From positions 4,813 to 68,812 of the forward strand of contig CAAEBM010000056.1 in the NCBI GenBank assembly GCA_900754115.1: DNA of 64,000 nt, written 5' to 3'. The DNA is from Bacilli bacterium (lineage in GTDB: Bacteria; Bacillota_I; Bacilli_A; RFN20; CAG-631). The notes beneath the pieces were generated by a model. It saw only the letters and a list, made by a program, of their open reading frames with translations, ran no database searches and was not told the DNA's origin. Each line of letters opens with the position of its first letter. Position 1 is the stretch's first letter. This document shows, one piece after another, positions 8,709 through 17,944 of the stretch. The position numbers and the translations under genes are program-made.

Positions 8709-11700
8709 AATGCTCGCGTTTTTTAAAAAAGTTCCCCAATTGAATCAACAGGCAATTGAATTAAAGGAAGCTTGTTTTTATCATGATTCTTCCTTTGCTT
8801 TTTTGATTGCCTTAAAATATTTAAATCAACCACAAACCATTGTCATTATTAAAGACAATTTATTAGGGGCTCAGCAACTTTATAATCAACTATCTTTATT
8901 GTTAAAAGAAAATTGTCAATTATATGCGGTTGATGAAGTGACAAAATTCACAACTCTTGCCACTTCTCCAGAAATGGAAGCTACTCGATTATATGTTTTA
9001 GGACAATTGATTTTAAAAAAGCCCATTGTTGTCGTTACTCATACGATGGCGATTCAACGTTTAGTCCCAAAAAAAGATTTGTTTTTACAACAAATTTTAA
9101 CTTTTGAGGTGGGAAAAAAACAAACAAAAAAAGAATTATTGCAACAGTTAATCTATTTGGGTTACAAATCGGTATTACAAGTCACACAAACTTTTGAATT
9201 TTCTTCTCGTGGGGGAGTCATAGATATTTTTAGTATTCAATATGCTCAACCGATAAGAATTGAATTTTTTGATGATGAAATAGAAAGTATTCGCTTTTTT
9301 GATCCTACAACCCAACGAACAACAAAAGTACTTACAAGTTGTTCTATACTGCCTGCAACTGAGTTTTTAGTAAAGGAATCCTCTTTTGAACTTGGTTTAC
9401 AAAAAATAGAAAAGACATTAGAACAACAACTTTTACAATGTTCTTTCAATTTAACTTTAGAAGAAAAAGTAAAAGAAGATTTAGCAAAATTAAGAAATAA
9501 AAATTTTGATGAATCGTTATATAAATATTATGCTTATTTTAATTGCTATGAATCTTTTCCCACTTATGTAAAAGAAGCAACGTGGTACATCTGTAATCGG
9601 GACCATGTGCATGAAACTGCGCAATTTATTGAAAACGAAATGCATGAAACGATGGTGGATATGTTTGAAAAGGGATTATCATTAAATCATTCTACTTTAT
9701 TATATCCATTGACGACTATTTTAAATGAAATAAACTTTTATGATATTGAAATTGGCCTACAACCAAGTTTTCCTTTGAAGTTTGAGTTTTTAAAAGTAGA
9801 GTCTTTTCATTTTAATTACCAATTATTAGAACAAGCTTTTCAAGATTGGCTAGCCTTGAATAAAACAATTTATATTGGTTTAGAAAATTCAATCCATTAT
9901 GATTCATTAAAAACTTATTTATTAGAAAAAAATATTCCCTTTCAGGAAATAAAAGAAATAGAAAGTACTTTAAAACCAGGGATTTATCTTTCTACCCAAG
10001 ATTGGCATATAGGGTTAGATTTAATTCCTTATCCTTTAGTCATATTGGGTGAAAATGAAATCTTTACGCGCCAAACACGTCTTCGTGGACCTTTTTCTCG
10101 TTTTAAAAATGCGATAACGATTGATAGTTTAGAAGAATTAAAAGAAGGAGATTATGTTGTTCATGAACACCATGGTATAGGAATTTATCGGGGAATTAAT
10201 ACACTTCAAACCAATGGGATTCATAAAGATTATTTAAAAATCGAATATAAAAATAAGGATGTTGTCTATATTGCTTTAGAACAATTTAAACTCATTCGAA
10301 AATATGTTTCTAAAGATGGTGCAGTTCCTAAAATTCATAAATTAGGTTCAAAAGAATGGGAAAAGACAAAATCAAAAGTCAAAGATCGCATTAAAGATAT
10401 TGCAGAAAAACTAATTCAACTCTACAGTTTGCGTTCTCAAAAAGCAGGATTTGCTTTTGCTAAAGACGATTTTTTAAGTCAATCTTTTGAACAAGATTTT
10501 GGTTATGAATTGACAATAGACCAAAAAAATGCTTTGCAAGAAATCAAAGCAGATATGGAAAAACCAATTATCATGGATCGTCTTTTATGTGGAGATGTCG
10601 GCTTTGGAAAAACAGAAGTGGCTTTCCGAGCTGTTTTTAAAGCCATTAATTCAGGAAAACAAGTCGCTTTATTATGTCCAACGACACTACTTGCAAGACA
10701 ACATTACCTCACGGCATTAGAACGATTTAAAAATTATGGAGTGCGCATTGCTTTATTAAGTCGCATGGTATCAGAAAAAGAACAACAACAAATTTTAAAA
10801 AAATTAAAAGAACATGAAATTGATTTTGTCATTGGAACGCATCGCTTATTATCTAATGACGTTTGCTTTGCAGATTTAGGATTCTTAGTCGTCGATGAAG
10901 AACATAAATTTGGCGTAGAACACAAAGAAAAAATTAAAGAATTAAAAACTAATGTCGATGTTTTAACCCTATCAGCTACGCCAATTCCTAGAACGTTACA
11001 AATGGCTCTTACTGGAGTGAGAGGATTTTCAACCATTACCACTCCTATTGAAAATCGAATGCCTGTCCAAACATTTGTCTTGGAAAAAAATGATTACGTC
11101 ATCAAAGAAATCATTGAAAGAGAATTAGCGCGTGGGGGACAAGTGTATTATTTACATAACCGCATTGAAGAGTTGCCAAAAATTGCAAGCAAATTAAATA
11201 AAATGATTCGAAATGCGAAGATTTCTATTGTTCATGGTCAGCTACCCGCAGAAGAAATCGAAGATATCATGGAAGAGTTTGTAATGGGAAAAACGAATAT
11301 TTTATGTTGTACAACGGTTATAGAAAATGGAATAGATATTCCCAATGTCAACACCATAATTGTTGAAAATGCAGATCACTTTGGTCTTTCACAATTGTAT
11401 CAAATTCGGGGAAGAGTCGGGAGAAGTGATCGTTTAGCCTACGCCTATTTGTTTTATAAATCACAAAAAAATCTATCTGAAATTGCTCAAAAAAGATTGA
11501 TAACGATTAAAGAATTTACACAACTTGGAAGTGGATACAAAGTCGCCATGCGTGATTTAATCACTAGAGGTGCCGGTGATTTATTAGGAGCGGAACAATC
11601 AGGGTTTATTGAAAGTGTAGGCATGGATATGTATATTGATTTATTACATGAGGCCATTGAAGAACAAAAAAATGGGACGGTTGCGCCTAAAAAAGAAATC

Positions 11701-12168
11701 AAGCCTAAAACCACATTACAAATTGATGCTTATATTCCTCAAGGATTTTTCAATAATGATTATGAAAAAATTGAATTGTATCGACAAATTGACAAAGTTG
11801 ACCGATTAGAAAATTTAAATCAATTAAAAGAAGAAGTGATTGATAAAACAGGGCAATTACCAGAATCAATTCGCTTGCTTTTTGAAAAAAAAGTCATCGA
11901 TATTATTGAACAAGAAGGAATTATTGAAAATTATCGCGAATCAAAGCAAGAATTGGTGTTACAATTATCCGAAACATTTTCTAATTATCGAGGAGTAGGG
12001 GTGGATATTTTTGAATTAGCCAATCAAATTTCTACTTCAATTGTTTTAAAATTTCCTCGTATGCGTATTGAAGTACATGTAAAAAAAGTGGACCAATGGC
12101 TCTATATTGTCAGTGATTTTGTCAAAGGATTGGTTCAAATTCAAAAAAAATTTAAGAAAGGAGAATGA
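8701..12168 (+). CDS. mfd: Transcription-repair coupling factor
   Basis: Mfd pushes stalled RNA polymerase off DNA lesions and recruits UvrA. Domains in order: UvrB-like N-terminal region (GGVIDIFS near 165), RNA-polymerase-interacting CarD-like domain (about 475-570, YVVHEHHGIGIYRG), the superfamily 2 translocase with Walker A GDVGFGKTE (about 631) and Walker B VVDEEHKFGVEHKE (about 730), motif LSATPIPRT, motif VI QIRGRVGRS, and the C-terminal TRCF domain. Most family members read DEEQRFGV; here it is DEEHKFGV. 1155 residues is normal. The ATG at 8701 overlaps the pth stop; GGAG lies 10 bases ahead. Confidence 0.97.
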   Translation: MNEMLAFFKKVPQLNQQAIELKEACFYHDSSFAFLIALKYLNQPQTIVIIKDNLLGAQQLYNQLSLLLKENCQLYAVDEVTKFTTLATSPEMEATRLYVLGQLILKKPIVVVTHTMAIQRLVPKKDLFLQQILTFEVGKKQTKKELLQQLIYLGYKSVLQVTQTFEFSSRGGVIDIFSIQYAQPIRIEFFDDEIESIRFFDPTTQRTTKVLTSCSILPATEFLVKESSFELGLQKIEKTLEQQLLQCSFNLTLEEKVKEDLAKLRNKNFDESLYKYYAYFNCYESFPTYVKEATWYICNRDHVHETAQFIENEMHETMVDMFEKGLSLNHSTLLYPLTTILNEINFYDIEIGLQPSFPLKFEFLKVESFHFNYQLLEQAFQDWLALNKTIYIGLENSIHYDSLKTYLLEKNIPFQEIKEIESTLKPGIYLSTQDWHIGLDLIPYPLVILGENEIFTRQTRLRGPFSRFKNAITIDSLEELKEGDYVVHEHHGIGIYRGINTLQTNGIHKDYLKIEYKNKDVVYIALEQFKLIRKYVSKDGAVPKIHKLGSKEWEKTKSKVKDRIKDIAEKLIQLYSLRSQKAGFAFAKDDFLSQSFEQDFGYELTIDQKNALQEIKADMEKPIIMDRLLCGDVGFGKTEVAFRAVFKAINSGKQVALLCPTTLLARQHYLTALERFKNYGVRIALLSRMVSEKEQQQILKKLKEHEIDFVIGTHRLLSNDVCFADLGFLVVDEEHKFGVEHKEKIKELKTNVDVLTLSATPIPRTLQMALTGVRGFSTITTPIENRMPVQTFVLEKNDYVIKEIIERELARGGQVYYLHNRIEELPKIASKLNKMIRNAKISIVHGQLPAEEIEDIMEEFVMGKTNILCCTTVIENGIDIPNVNTIIVENADHFGLSQLYQIRGRVGRSDRLAYAYLFYKSQKNLSEIAQKRLITIKEFTQLGSGYKVAMRDLITRGAGDLLGAEQSGFIESVGMDMYIDLLHEAIEEQKNGTVAPKKEIKPKTTLQIDAYIPQGFFNNDYEKIELYRQIDKVDRLENLNQLKEEVIDKTGQLPESIRLLFEKKVIDIIEQEGIIENYRESKQELVLQLSETFSNYRGVGVDIFELANQISTSIVLKFPRMRIEVHVKKVDQWLYIVSDFVKGLVQIQKKFKKGE

Positions 12169-12171
12169 TGG

Positions 12172-12783
12172 ATGCAAATTCATTTTTGTACAGATGCTCT
12201 TTTTTTAAAAAAACATAAAGATAGATGGTTAAAAGAAAATGTAGTACTTCTTGAAAAAGATTTCTTTTATGAAATTGATGCGATTTCTTATCCTGAAAGC
12301 TTGATACGATTAAAAGAGTACTTACCCTATATTCAAAAAATTTGGATTTATATTGATTTTTCAATGGTTTCTTTTGTCAATTTAATCATTTTAGGAGATT
12401 ATTTTTATAGTCATCAATATCAGCAAGAATTACAAATTGTCTATTATCAAAAAGAAACAGGGGCCATTTTGTTTGAAAAAAATATTTTAGATGCTTCTTT
12501 AGGGGTTTCTTTTTTTCAAGGGAAAAAGTATTTACAAAATCAGCAAATCCAAGATGAGATGTTTAAACTTAAACCTTTTATTCCCCATTTCAAAGAATGC
12601 CTTCGTCTTTATTCTTTGATTCGTTTTGATAAATTAGCTTTTAAGATGATTTTACAGACGTGTTTGCAAAATGATTTAGAAATGGAACCAGAACAATATT
12701 TTATGAAGACGTATCCTAATTTTGGATTAAAAGAAGATTACATTCAAAAATTATTTTTAGATGTAAAGGAGGAAAGCAAATGA
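12172..12783 (+). CDS. Unknown protein between mfd and tilS
   Basis: A 203-residue protein I do not recognise. It is soluble, rich in aromatics and Lys, with predicted alternating strands and helices (IQKIWIYIDFSMVSFVNLIILGDYFY; LQIVYYQKETGAILFEKN). It has no Cys cluster, Walker motif or signal peptide. AAAGGAG precedes the ATG by eight bases, three bases after the mfd stop, and its stop overlaps tilS by ATGA, so it is translated as part of the pth-mfd-tilS-ftsH operon. In Bacillus this slot holds yabM/N/O/P and divIC-type genes, but no similarity to those is visible here. Confidence 0.6.
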   Translation: MQIHFCTDALFLKKHKDRWLKENVVLLEKDFFYEIDAISYPESLIRLKEYLPYIQKIWIYIDFSMVSFVNLIILGDYFYSHQYQQELQIVYYQKETGAILFEKNILDASLGVSFFQGKKYLQNQQIQDEMFKLKPFIPHFKECLRLYSLIRFDKLAFKMILQTCLQNDLEMEPEQYFMKTYPNFGLKEDYIQKLFLDVKEESK

Positions 12784-14009
12784 ACGTTTCTTTTCCTTAT
12801 TTAAAAACAAAACGTTACTTAGTAGCGGTTTCTGGTGGCCCCGATTCAATGGCTTTACTAGATCTTTTATATCATCAAGGATATACTTTAATCGTTGCCC
12901 ATGTCAATTATAAAAAAAGAAAAGAAAGCGATGAAGAAGAAGCATTAGTAAGACAATATTGTTTTGAAAAAAAGATTCCCTTTTTTGTTTCTTATTACAA
13001 AGAGAATGAAAAAAAGCAATCGTTTCAAGTTAAAGCACGGGAATTTCGCTATCGCTTTTTTGCAACTATTTATCAAAAAGAAAAATGTGATGGCCTTTTT
13101 GTCGCTCATCATTTCGATGATTTATTAGAAACCTATCTCATTAAAAAGACTAGAAATGTTGTCAATGACTCCTATTTTATTGCTAGTCAAACCAAACTAT
13201 GGGGAATGCAAGTATTTCGCCCTTTACTTTCCTTTGAAAAAAAAGAATTATTAGATTATTGCCTTTGTCACAATTTGCCCTTTGGCATAGATAAAACCAA
13301 TGATCAAGATTGTTATTTAAGAAATCAAATTCGACATCAACTGCAAGTAAAAGATAAACAAGCAATTTATAAACAAGCTTTAAAAGATGAAAAAAAATTA
13401 AAAGAAACGCAAAAAGAAGTACAAGAGTACTTAAAGGCACATACGAGTTATAGTGTGGCAGATTTACAAGCAAAAGAAGATCTGTTTTTACAAATTTTTT
13501 TATATCAAGCGGTTTTAGAAGAATTCCGTCCTTTTATTAATCATCATATTTTGTCGAATTTAAAAAATTTTCTGTGGAGTAAAAAACCGAATTTAAAACA
13601 TAAAATAAAGAAGGACTATTATATGATAAAAGCTTACCAAAAGATAGAATTTAAAACCCTTTCTTTTATCCGTCCTTATTGTTACACCCTTTATGAAGCA
13701 AATCTTATCCAAACTCCTTACTTTCAAACAGCCTATGAAGGAGAAAAATTGCAAGGAATTGCTTTGCAAACAAAAGATTTTCCTATTCAAATTCGAAGTT
13801 ACCATCCTTCAGATAAAATTGAACTAAAAAATGGAACAAAGAAAATAAGTCGCCTTTTTATCGATAAAAAAGTTCCTTTAGAAAAAAGAATTTTGATTCC
13901 CGTCGTGGAAAATAAAGAGGGAAAAATTTTGTTGGTGAGTGGATATTATCGATATTTTTCAAATAATAGGACACAAAATAATTATTTTGTGATAGAATAT
14001 AAAAAGTAA
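12780..14009 (+). CDS. tilS: tRNA(Ile)-lysidine synthetase
   Basis: TilS attaches lysine to C34 of the CAU-anticodon isoleucine tRNA so that it reads AUA; the enzyme is essential. The N-type ATP pyrophosphatase loop AVSGGPDSMALLDLL (SGGxDS) is near residue 17, followed by VAHVNYKKR and VAHHFDDLLETYL. The C-terminal domain ends with the usual substrate-binding segment (RISRLFIDKKVPLEKRILIPVV). Length (409 aa) is in range. The start overlaps the previous stop (ATGA) behind AAAGGAGG. An active TilS means AUA is decoded as Ile, relevant to the ATA start noted in the AbiE locus. Confidence 0.95.
   Translation: MNVSFPYLKTKRYLVAVSGGPDSMALLDLLYHQGYTLIVAHVNYKKRKESDEEEALVRQYCFEKKIPFFVSYYKENEKKQSFQVKAREFRYRFFATIYQKEKCDGLFVAHHFDDLLETYLIKKTRNVVNDSYFIASQTKLWGMQVFRPLLSFEKKELLDYCLCHNLPFGIDKTNDQDCYLRNQIRHQLQVKDKQAIYKQALKDEKKLKETQKEVQEYLKAHTSYSVADLQAKEDLFLQIFLYQAVLEEFRPFINHHILSNLKNFLWSKKPNLKHKIKKDYYMIKAYQKIEFKTLSFIRPYCYTLYEANLIQTPYFQTAYEGEKLQGIALQTKDFPIQIRSYHPSDKIELKNGTKKISRLFIDKKVPLEKRILIPVVENKEGKILLVSGYYRYFSNNRTQNNYFVIEYKK
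13972..13991. promoter_or_regulatory. Perfect 20-bp palindrome in the end of tilS
   Basis: CACAAAATAA is followed directly by its reverse complement TTATTTTGTG. It lies inside the last tilS codons, 66 bases before the ftsH start. A -10-like TAGAAT begins two bases after it (13993). Could be an operator for an ftsH promoter. Confidence 0.4.
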
Positions 14010-14010
14010 A

Positions 14011-14034
14011 ATAAATGTTTATATAAACATTTAT
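14011..14034. promoter_or_regulatory. Perfect 24-bp palindrome before ftsH
   Basis: The half-site ATAAATGTTTAT is immediately followed by its reverse complement. It ends 25 bases before the ftsH ATG and has no T run after it, so it looks more like an operator or processing site than a terminator. Confidence 0.45.
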
Positions 14035-14058
14035 CAATAAAAAAAGGAGATGAACAAA

Positions 14059-16236
14059 ATGAACAATCCAAATATCTATGGAAAGCGAAATAGCAAATCT
14101 TCTATATGGAAATATTTATTATTTTGGTTACTAATCATTATTTTAGTAATTACATTAGTTTTTACCATGTCAGGTAGAAGAAGAGAAATTGTCACTTGGA
14201 CACATAATGATATTAGAAACTATCTTACCAATACAGAATTGCAAGAAGTGATTCCTGAAGATGGCACAATTGATGATGTGGATGTAGAAATCAAAGAAGC
14301 ACTTGAAAGCGAATATTTGGAAAGATTAGAAAATATTGAAGGAATTGAAATACAAGTTGGTCCTTATAAGACAACGTTTTTAATGGACTATAAGGTACAA
14401 CGTACAGAAAATAAAAAATCAGTTACGTACTATTATCGTGCCAGTTACGAATTCGCAGCCAATGATGGTGGAAATGAATTAACTCAAATTAAAGGGTATT
14501 TAACTGAAGCAAATGACTTTTTAATACTCAAAAATAAAAATACACTTCCGACAGGAATTGTCGATACCACAGAACCGAATTTCTGGTTAGAGTTATTGAA
14601 GTCTTTAATTCCAATTTTAATTGTTGGATTATTAGCTTTCTTTATTATCGGAAAACTTGCCAATGCGCAAGGTGGAGGAAAGTCTACTTTCGACTTTGGA
14701 AAATCAAAAGCGAGAAGAGAAGATGCCTCTACTGTTCGGTTTAATGATGTCGCTGGTTGTGAAGATGAAAAAGAAGAAATGAAAGAAATTGTGGACTATT
14801 TGAAAAATCCACGTAAATATGCAAAATCAGGAGCTAGAATTCCCAAAGGAGTTATTTTAAAAGGACCTCCTGGAACAGGTAAAACGTTACTTGCTAAAGC
14901 CGTTGCAGGAGAAGCAAGTGTTCCTTTTTATTACATTTCTGGTAGTGATTTCTTAGAAATGTTTGTTGGTGTGGGTGCAAGCCGTGTTCGGGATATGTTC
15001 AAAAAAGCACGTTTAACTGCTCCATGTATTATCTTTATTGATGAAATTGATGCTGTCGCTCGTCAAAGAGGAACAGGCCTTGGCGGTGGACATGATGAAA
15101 GAGAACAAACATTAAACCAATTATTAGTTGAAATGGATGGTTTTGAAAACAATTCTGGTATTATTGTTCTTGCAGCAACAAACCGAATTGATGTTCTTGA
15201 CCCAGCATTGTTGCGTCCAGGTCGTTTTGATAGACAAATTGATGTAAACCTTCCAGACTTAAAAGGAAGAGAAGAAATCTTAAAAGTACACTCTAGAAAT
15301 AAAACACTAGCAAGTGATGTCAATTTAGAATCTGTAGCGAAAAAGACACCAGGATTTAGTGGTGCTGAATTGGAAAATGTTATGAATGAAGCTGCTATTT
15401 TATCCGTTCGTAATAAACATGATAAAATCAGTAGTGCGGATATTGATGAAGCAATTGACCGTGTCATTGGTGGACCAGCCAAGAAAACAAAAATTATCAG
15501 TGATCGCACAAAAAGAATGGTGGCTTATCATGAAGCAGGTCATGCAGTAATTGGTTTAAAGGTTGCTTTAAGTGAAACGGTTCAAAAAATTACTATCATT
15601 CCTCGTGGTGATGCGGGTGGATATGTATTAATGACACCAAAAGATGAAAGTATGCTCCAAACAAAAGGAGAACTTTTAGCAAAAATTACTTCTTATTTAG
15701 CAGGTCGGGCTTCGGAAGAAATATTCTTTGATGATGTGACAACAGGGGCACATAGTGATATTGAACGGGCTACACAAATTGCGCGTGTAATGGTCACTGA
15801 ACTTGGTATGTCTCCATTAGGACCTGTGCAATATGAAAGAGATAGCAGTCAAGTCTTTTTAGGAAGAGATTATGGCAGCACACGAATTTCTGGTGAAGTT
15901 GCAAATGAAATTGATAAAGCCGTTCGTGAAATTATAGAAAGTTGTTTAGAAACGGCACGGAATTGTATTTTACAAAACAAAGATATTTTAATCTTGATTG
16001 CGGAAACCTTGTTGAAATATGAAACAATTACAGCAGAAGAAATTGATTACCTCATTGAACATGGTTCATTAGATGAATATAAAGAACAACAACAAAGAAA
16101 TGCGATGAACAGTGTAGAACCAGAAGTTGAAAAAGAAAACACGCCATCGACTGCTGATACTCAACAACAATCACAACAAGAAGTCTCTTCAGATGAATCG
16201 ACTGATGTAAAGGAAGATTCAAACGATGACAAATAG
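14059..16236 (+). CDS. ftsH: ATP-dependent zinc metalloprotease FtsH
   Basis: Membrane-anchored AAA protease that degrades misfolded membrane proteins and short-lived regulators. Two TM segments (near 17-37 and 175-195) bracket an extracytoplasmic domain; the AAA module has Walker A GPPGTGKT (about 269), Walker B IIFIDEIDAV and the pore motif FVGVG; the protease has HEAGH (491-495) and the third zinc ligand region. The tail is Gln/Glu/Ser-rich. ATG 14059 is chosen because the ATG at 14050 abuts AAAAAGGAG. Length 725. The stop overlaps hslO by 11 bases. Confidence 0.97.
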   Translation: MNNPNIYGKRNSKSSIWKYLLFWLLIIILVITLVFTMSGRRREIVTWTHNDIRNYLTNTELQEVIPEDGTIDDVDVEIKEALESEYLERLENIEGIEIQVGPYKTTFLMDYKVQRTENKKSVTYYYRASYEFAANDGGNELTQIKGYLTEANDFLILKNKNTLPTGIVDTTEPNFWLELLKSLIPILIVGLLAFFIIGKLANAQGGGKSTFDFGKSKARREDASTVRFNDVAGCEDEKEEMKEIVDYLKNPRKYAKSGARIPKGVILKGPPGTGKTLLAKAVAGEASVPFYYISGSDFLEMFVGVGASRVRDMFKKARLTAPCIIFIDEIDAVARQRGTGLGGGHDEREQTLNQLLVEMDGFENNSGIIVLAATNRIDVLDPALLRPGRFDRQIDVNLPDLKGREEILKVHSRNKTLASDVNLESVAKKTPGFSGAELENVMNEAAILSVRNKHDKISSADIDEAIDRVIGGPAKKTKIISDRTKRMVAYHEAGHAVIGLKVALSETVQKITIIPRGDAGGYVLMTPKDESMLQTKGELLAKITSYLAGRASEEIFFDDVTTGAHSDIERATQIARVMVTELGMSPLGPVQYERDSSQVFLGRDYGSTRISGEVANEIDKAVREIIESCLETARNCILQNKDILILIAETLLKYETITAEEIDYLIEHGSLDEYKEQQQRNAMNSVEPEVEKENTPSTADTQQQSQQEVSSDESTDVKEDSNDDK

Positions 16237-17098
16237 TAGATTATACAAATATTTAGGATTAAATAAGGAAATACTCATTTATAGCGTAGATAGCAAAGAC
16301 GTTTTAGCAACCTATGCAGAAAATGTAGTTGCTTCTGCAGTTGCCTTAGCAGCGATTGGCCGACTGATGAGTGGTGCTTTACTCATGGCCGGTCAATTAA
16401 AAGGGGAAGAAAAAATTTTAGTCAGCATCGAAGGGAATGGTCCCTTAGGGATTTTAAAAGCAGAAGCTGATGCAAAAGGAAATGTTAGAGGATTTGTCAC
16501 AAATCCTCTTTTCGACGTTCCTTTTAAAGAAAATGGGCATTTAGATGTAGGTGCAGCAGTTGGACAAGAGGGATATTTAACAGTTAAAAAGCAACTTTCA
16601 ATGAAAGAACCTTTTATTGGAAGTAGTGCACTAATCAGTGGAGAAATTGCAGAAGATATCAGTTATTATTATGGAACGAGTGAACAAATTCCTACTATTG
16701 TCGCTTTAGGTGTACTTATCAATCCTGATTATACGATTAACCAATCAGGGGGATTTTTTGTTCAATTACTACCAAATGCATCTGAAAAGACTTATCAATA
16801 TTTAGAACAATTATTAAACAAAGTAGATTCGGTTTCTAATTTATTAAAAAATATGGGTGCAGAAAAAATGATTCCTCATCTTTTTCCTGATGCACAATTA
16901 TTAGACCAATATCCCGTACAATTTCATTGCAATTGCAGCCTTGATTATGCAAAACAATTACTAGTTAAAATTGATCCTGAAGAATTAAATGCCATGATTC
17001 AAGAAAATAAACCTATCGAAATTACTTGTAATTTTTGTCAAAAAAAATATAGCCTTACTATTCAAGATTTAAAAAGAATTCAAAAGGAACGATTATGA
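16226..17098 (+). CDS. hslO: Redox-regulated chaperone Hsp33
   Basis: Hsp33 is a holdase switched on by oxidation of its zinc-bound cysteines. The C-terminal zinc centre is complete: CNC near residue 234 and CNFC near 266, spaced as in the family (CxC then CxxC). The core shows typical segments (SGALLMAGQLKGEEKILVSIEGNGPLG, GEIAEDISYYYGTSEQIPT). 290 residues is normal. The start lies inside the end of ftsH with AAGGAAG ahead, continuing the operon; the ftsH-hslO linkage is conserved in Bacilli. Together with rubrerythrin it suggests a real oxidative-stress defence. Confidence 0.96.
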   Translation: MTNSRLYKYLGLNKEILIYSVDSKDVLATYAENVVASAVALAAIGRLMSGALLMAGQLKGEEKILVSIEGNGPLGILKAEADAKGNVRGFVTNPLFDVPFKENGHLDVGAAVGQEGYLTVKKQLSMKEPFIGSSALISGEIAEDISYYYGTSEQIPTIVALGVLINPDYTINQSGGFFVQLLPNASEKTYQYLEQLLNKVDSVSNLLKNMGAEKMIPHLFPDAQLLDQYPVQFHCNCSLDYAKQLLVKIDPEELNAMIQENKPIEITCNFCQKKYSLTIQDLKRIQKERL

Positions 17099-17940
17099 AA
17101 CCAATATTTATTTTTTTAATTTGTTTAGGAGTGCTTTTATTTTTAGGCTTAAGCATTTATCTTTATGGCTATTTTTTTGAAGTACGCAAGACAAAAATAT
17201 TACGATTTCAATTTGAAAAAAAACAATTGAAAAAAATTAAAGACCCCGTTGCTAATGCTTATAAAATTGTTTTTTTTAGCGATTTGCATGTGGGAAAAAT
17301 GTTAAAAGGAAAACAATTAAAAAGAAAGATTGAGTTGTTAAAAGAGTGTAAGGCGGACTTATACTTGTTTGGTGGCGATTTAATAGGGTATCATACAGCT
17401 AAATATTTTAAAAAAGAAGATATTGCAAAAGAGTTTCAATTCTTAAACAATACAGTGGGATTTAAAGTAGAAGGAAACCATGAATATAAAAAAGAAAAGC
17501 ATATTACACAATCTCAAAAAGAGGATTTATTTGCTGCTTTTCCTTTACCCTTATTGCAAAATGAGTCGGTAGAAATCATGGCACATGATAAAAAACTGAT
17601 TGTCACAGGTTTAAAGGAAGGACAATACCATACACCTAAGCAACCCACAAAATTGCCAGGAGATATTCATCTTGTTGTCGTTCACCAAGGAGATTATTTT
17701 GATCAAATTAAAGATGCGGATATCGTCTTATCTGGACACACACATGGTGGTCAAATTCGTATTCCCTTTTTGCCTTTAATTTATAAGCCTAAACATGGAA
17801 AAAAATATATTCAAGGGATGTATCAAAAAGATCAACAATATCTTTTAGTTTCTAAAGGAATGGGTTGCAATATGTTTAAGTTTCGTTTTTGCGCTCCGAG
17901 TGATATAATAGAAATATATCTTACAAAAGAAGGAGAATGA
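17095..17940 (+). CDS. Membrane-anchored metallophosphoesterase (YkuE/YaeI type)
   Basis: An N-terminal TM helix (FIFLICLGVLLFLGLSIYLYGYFF) anchors a calcineurin-like phosphoesterase. All metal-binding motifs are present in order: FFSDLHVGK, FGGDLIG, GNHEYK, a His in VVVHQGD, and LSGHTHGGQIR. Relatives include YkuE of Bacillus and YaeI, which act on phospholipid-type or unknown phosphoesters at the membrane. The start overlaps hslO by ATGA, so it is in the same operon. The precise substrate cannot be told from sequence. Confidence 0.88.
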   Translation: MKPIFIFLICLGVLLFLGLSIYLYGYFFEVRKTKILRFQFEKKQLKKIKDPVANAYKIVFFSDLHVGKMLKGKQLKRKIELLKECKADLYLFGGDLIGYHTAKYFKKEDIAKEFQFLNNTVGFKVEGNHEYKKEKHITQSQKEDLFAAFPLPLLQNESVEIMAHDKKLIVTGLKEGQYHTPKQPTKLPGDIHLVVVHQGDYFDQIKDADIVLSGHTHGGQIRIPFLPLIYKPKHGKKYIQGMYQKDQQYLLVSKGMGCNMFKFRFCAPSDIIEIYLTKEGE

Positions 17941-17944
17941 TCTG

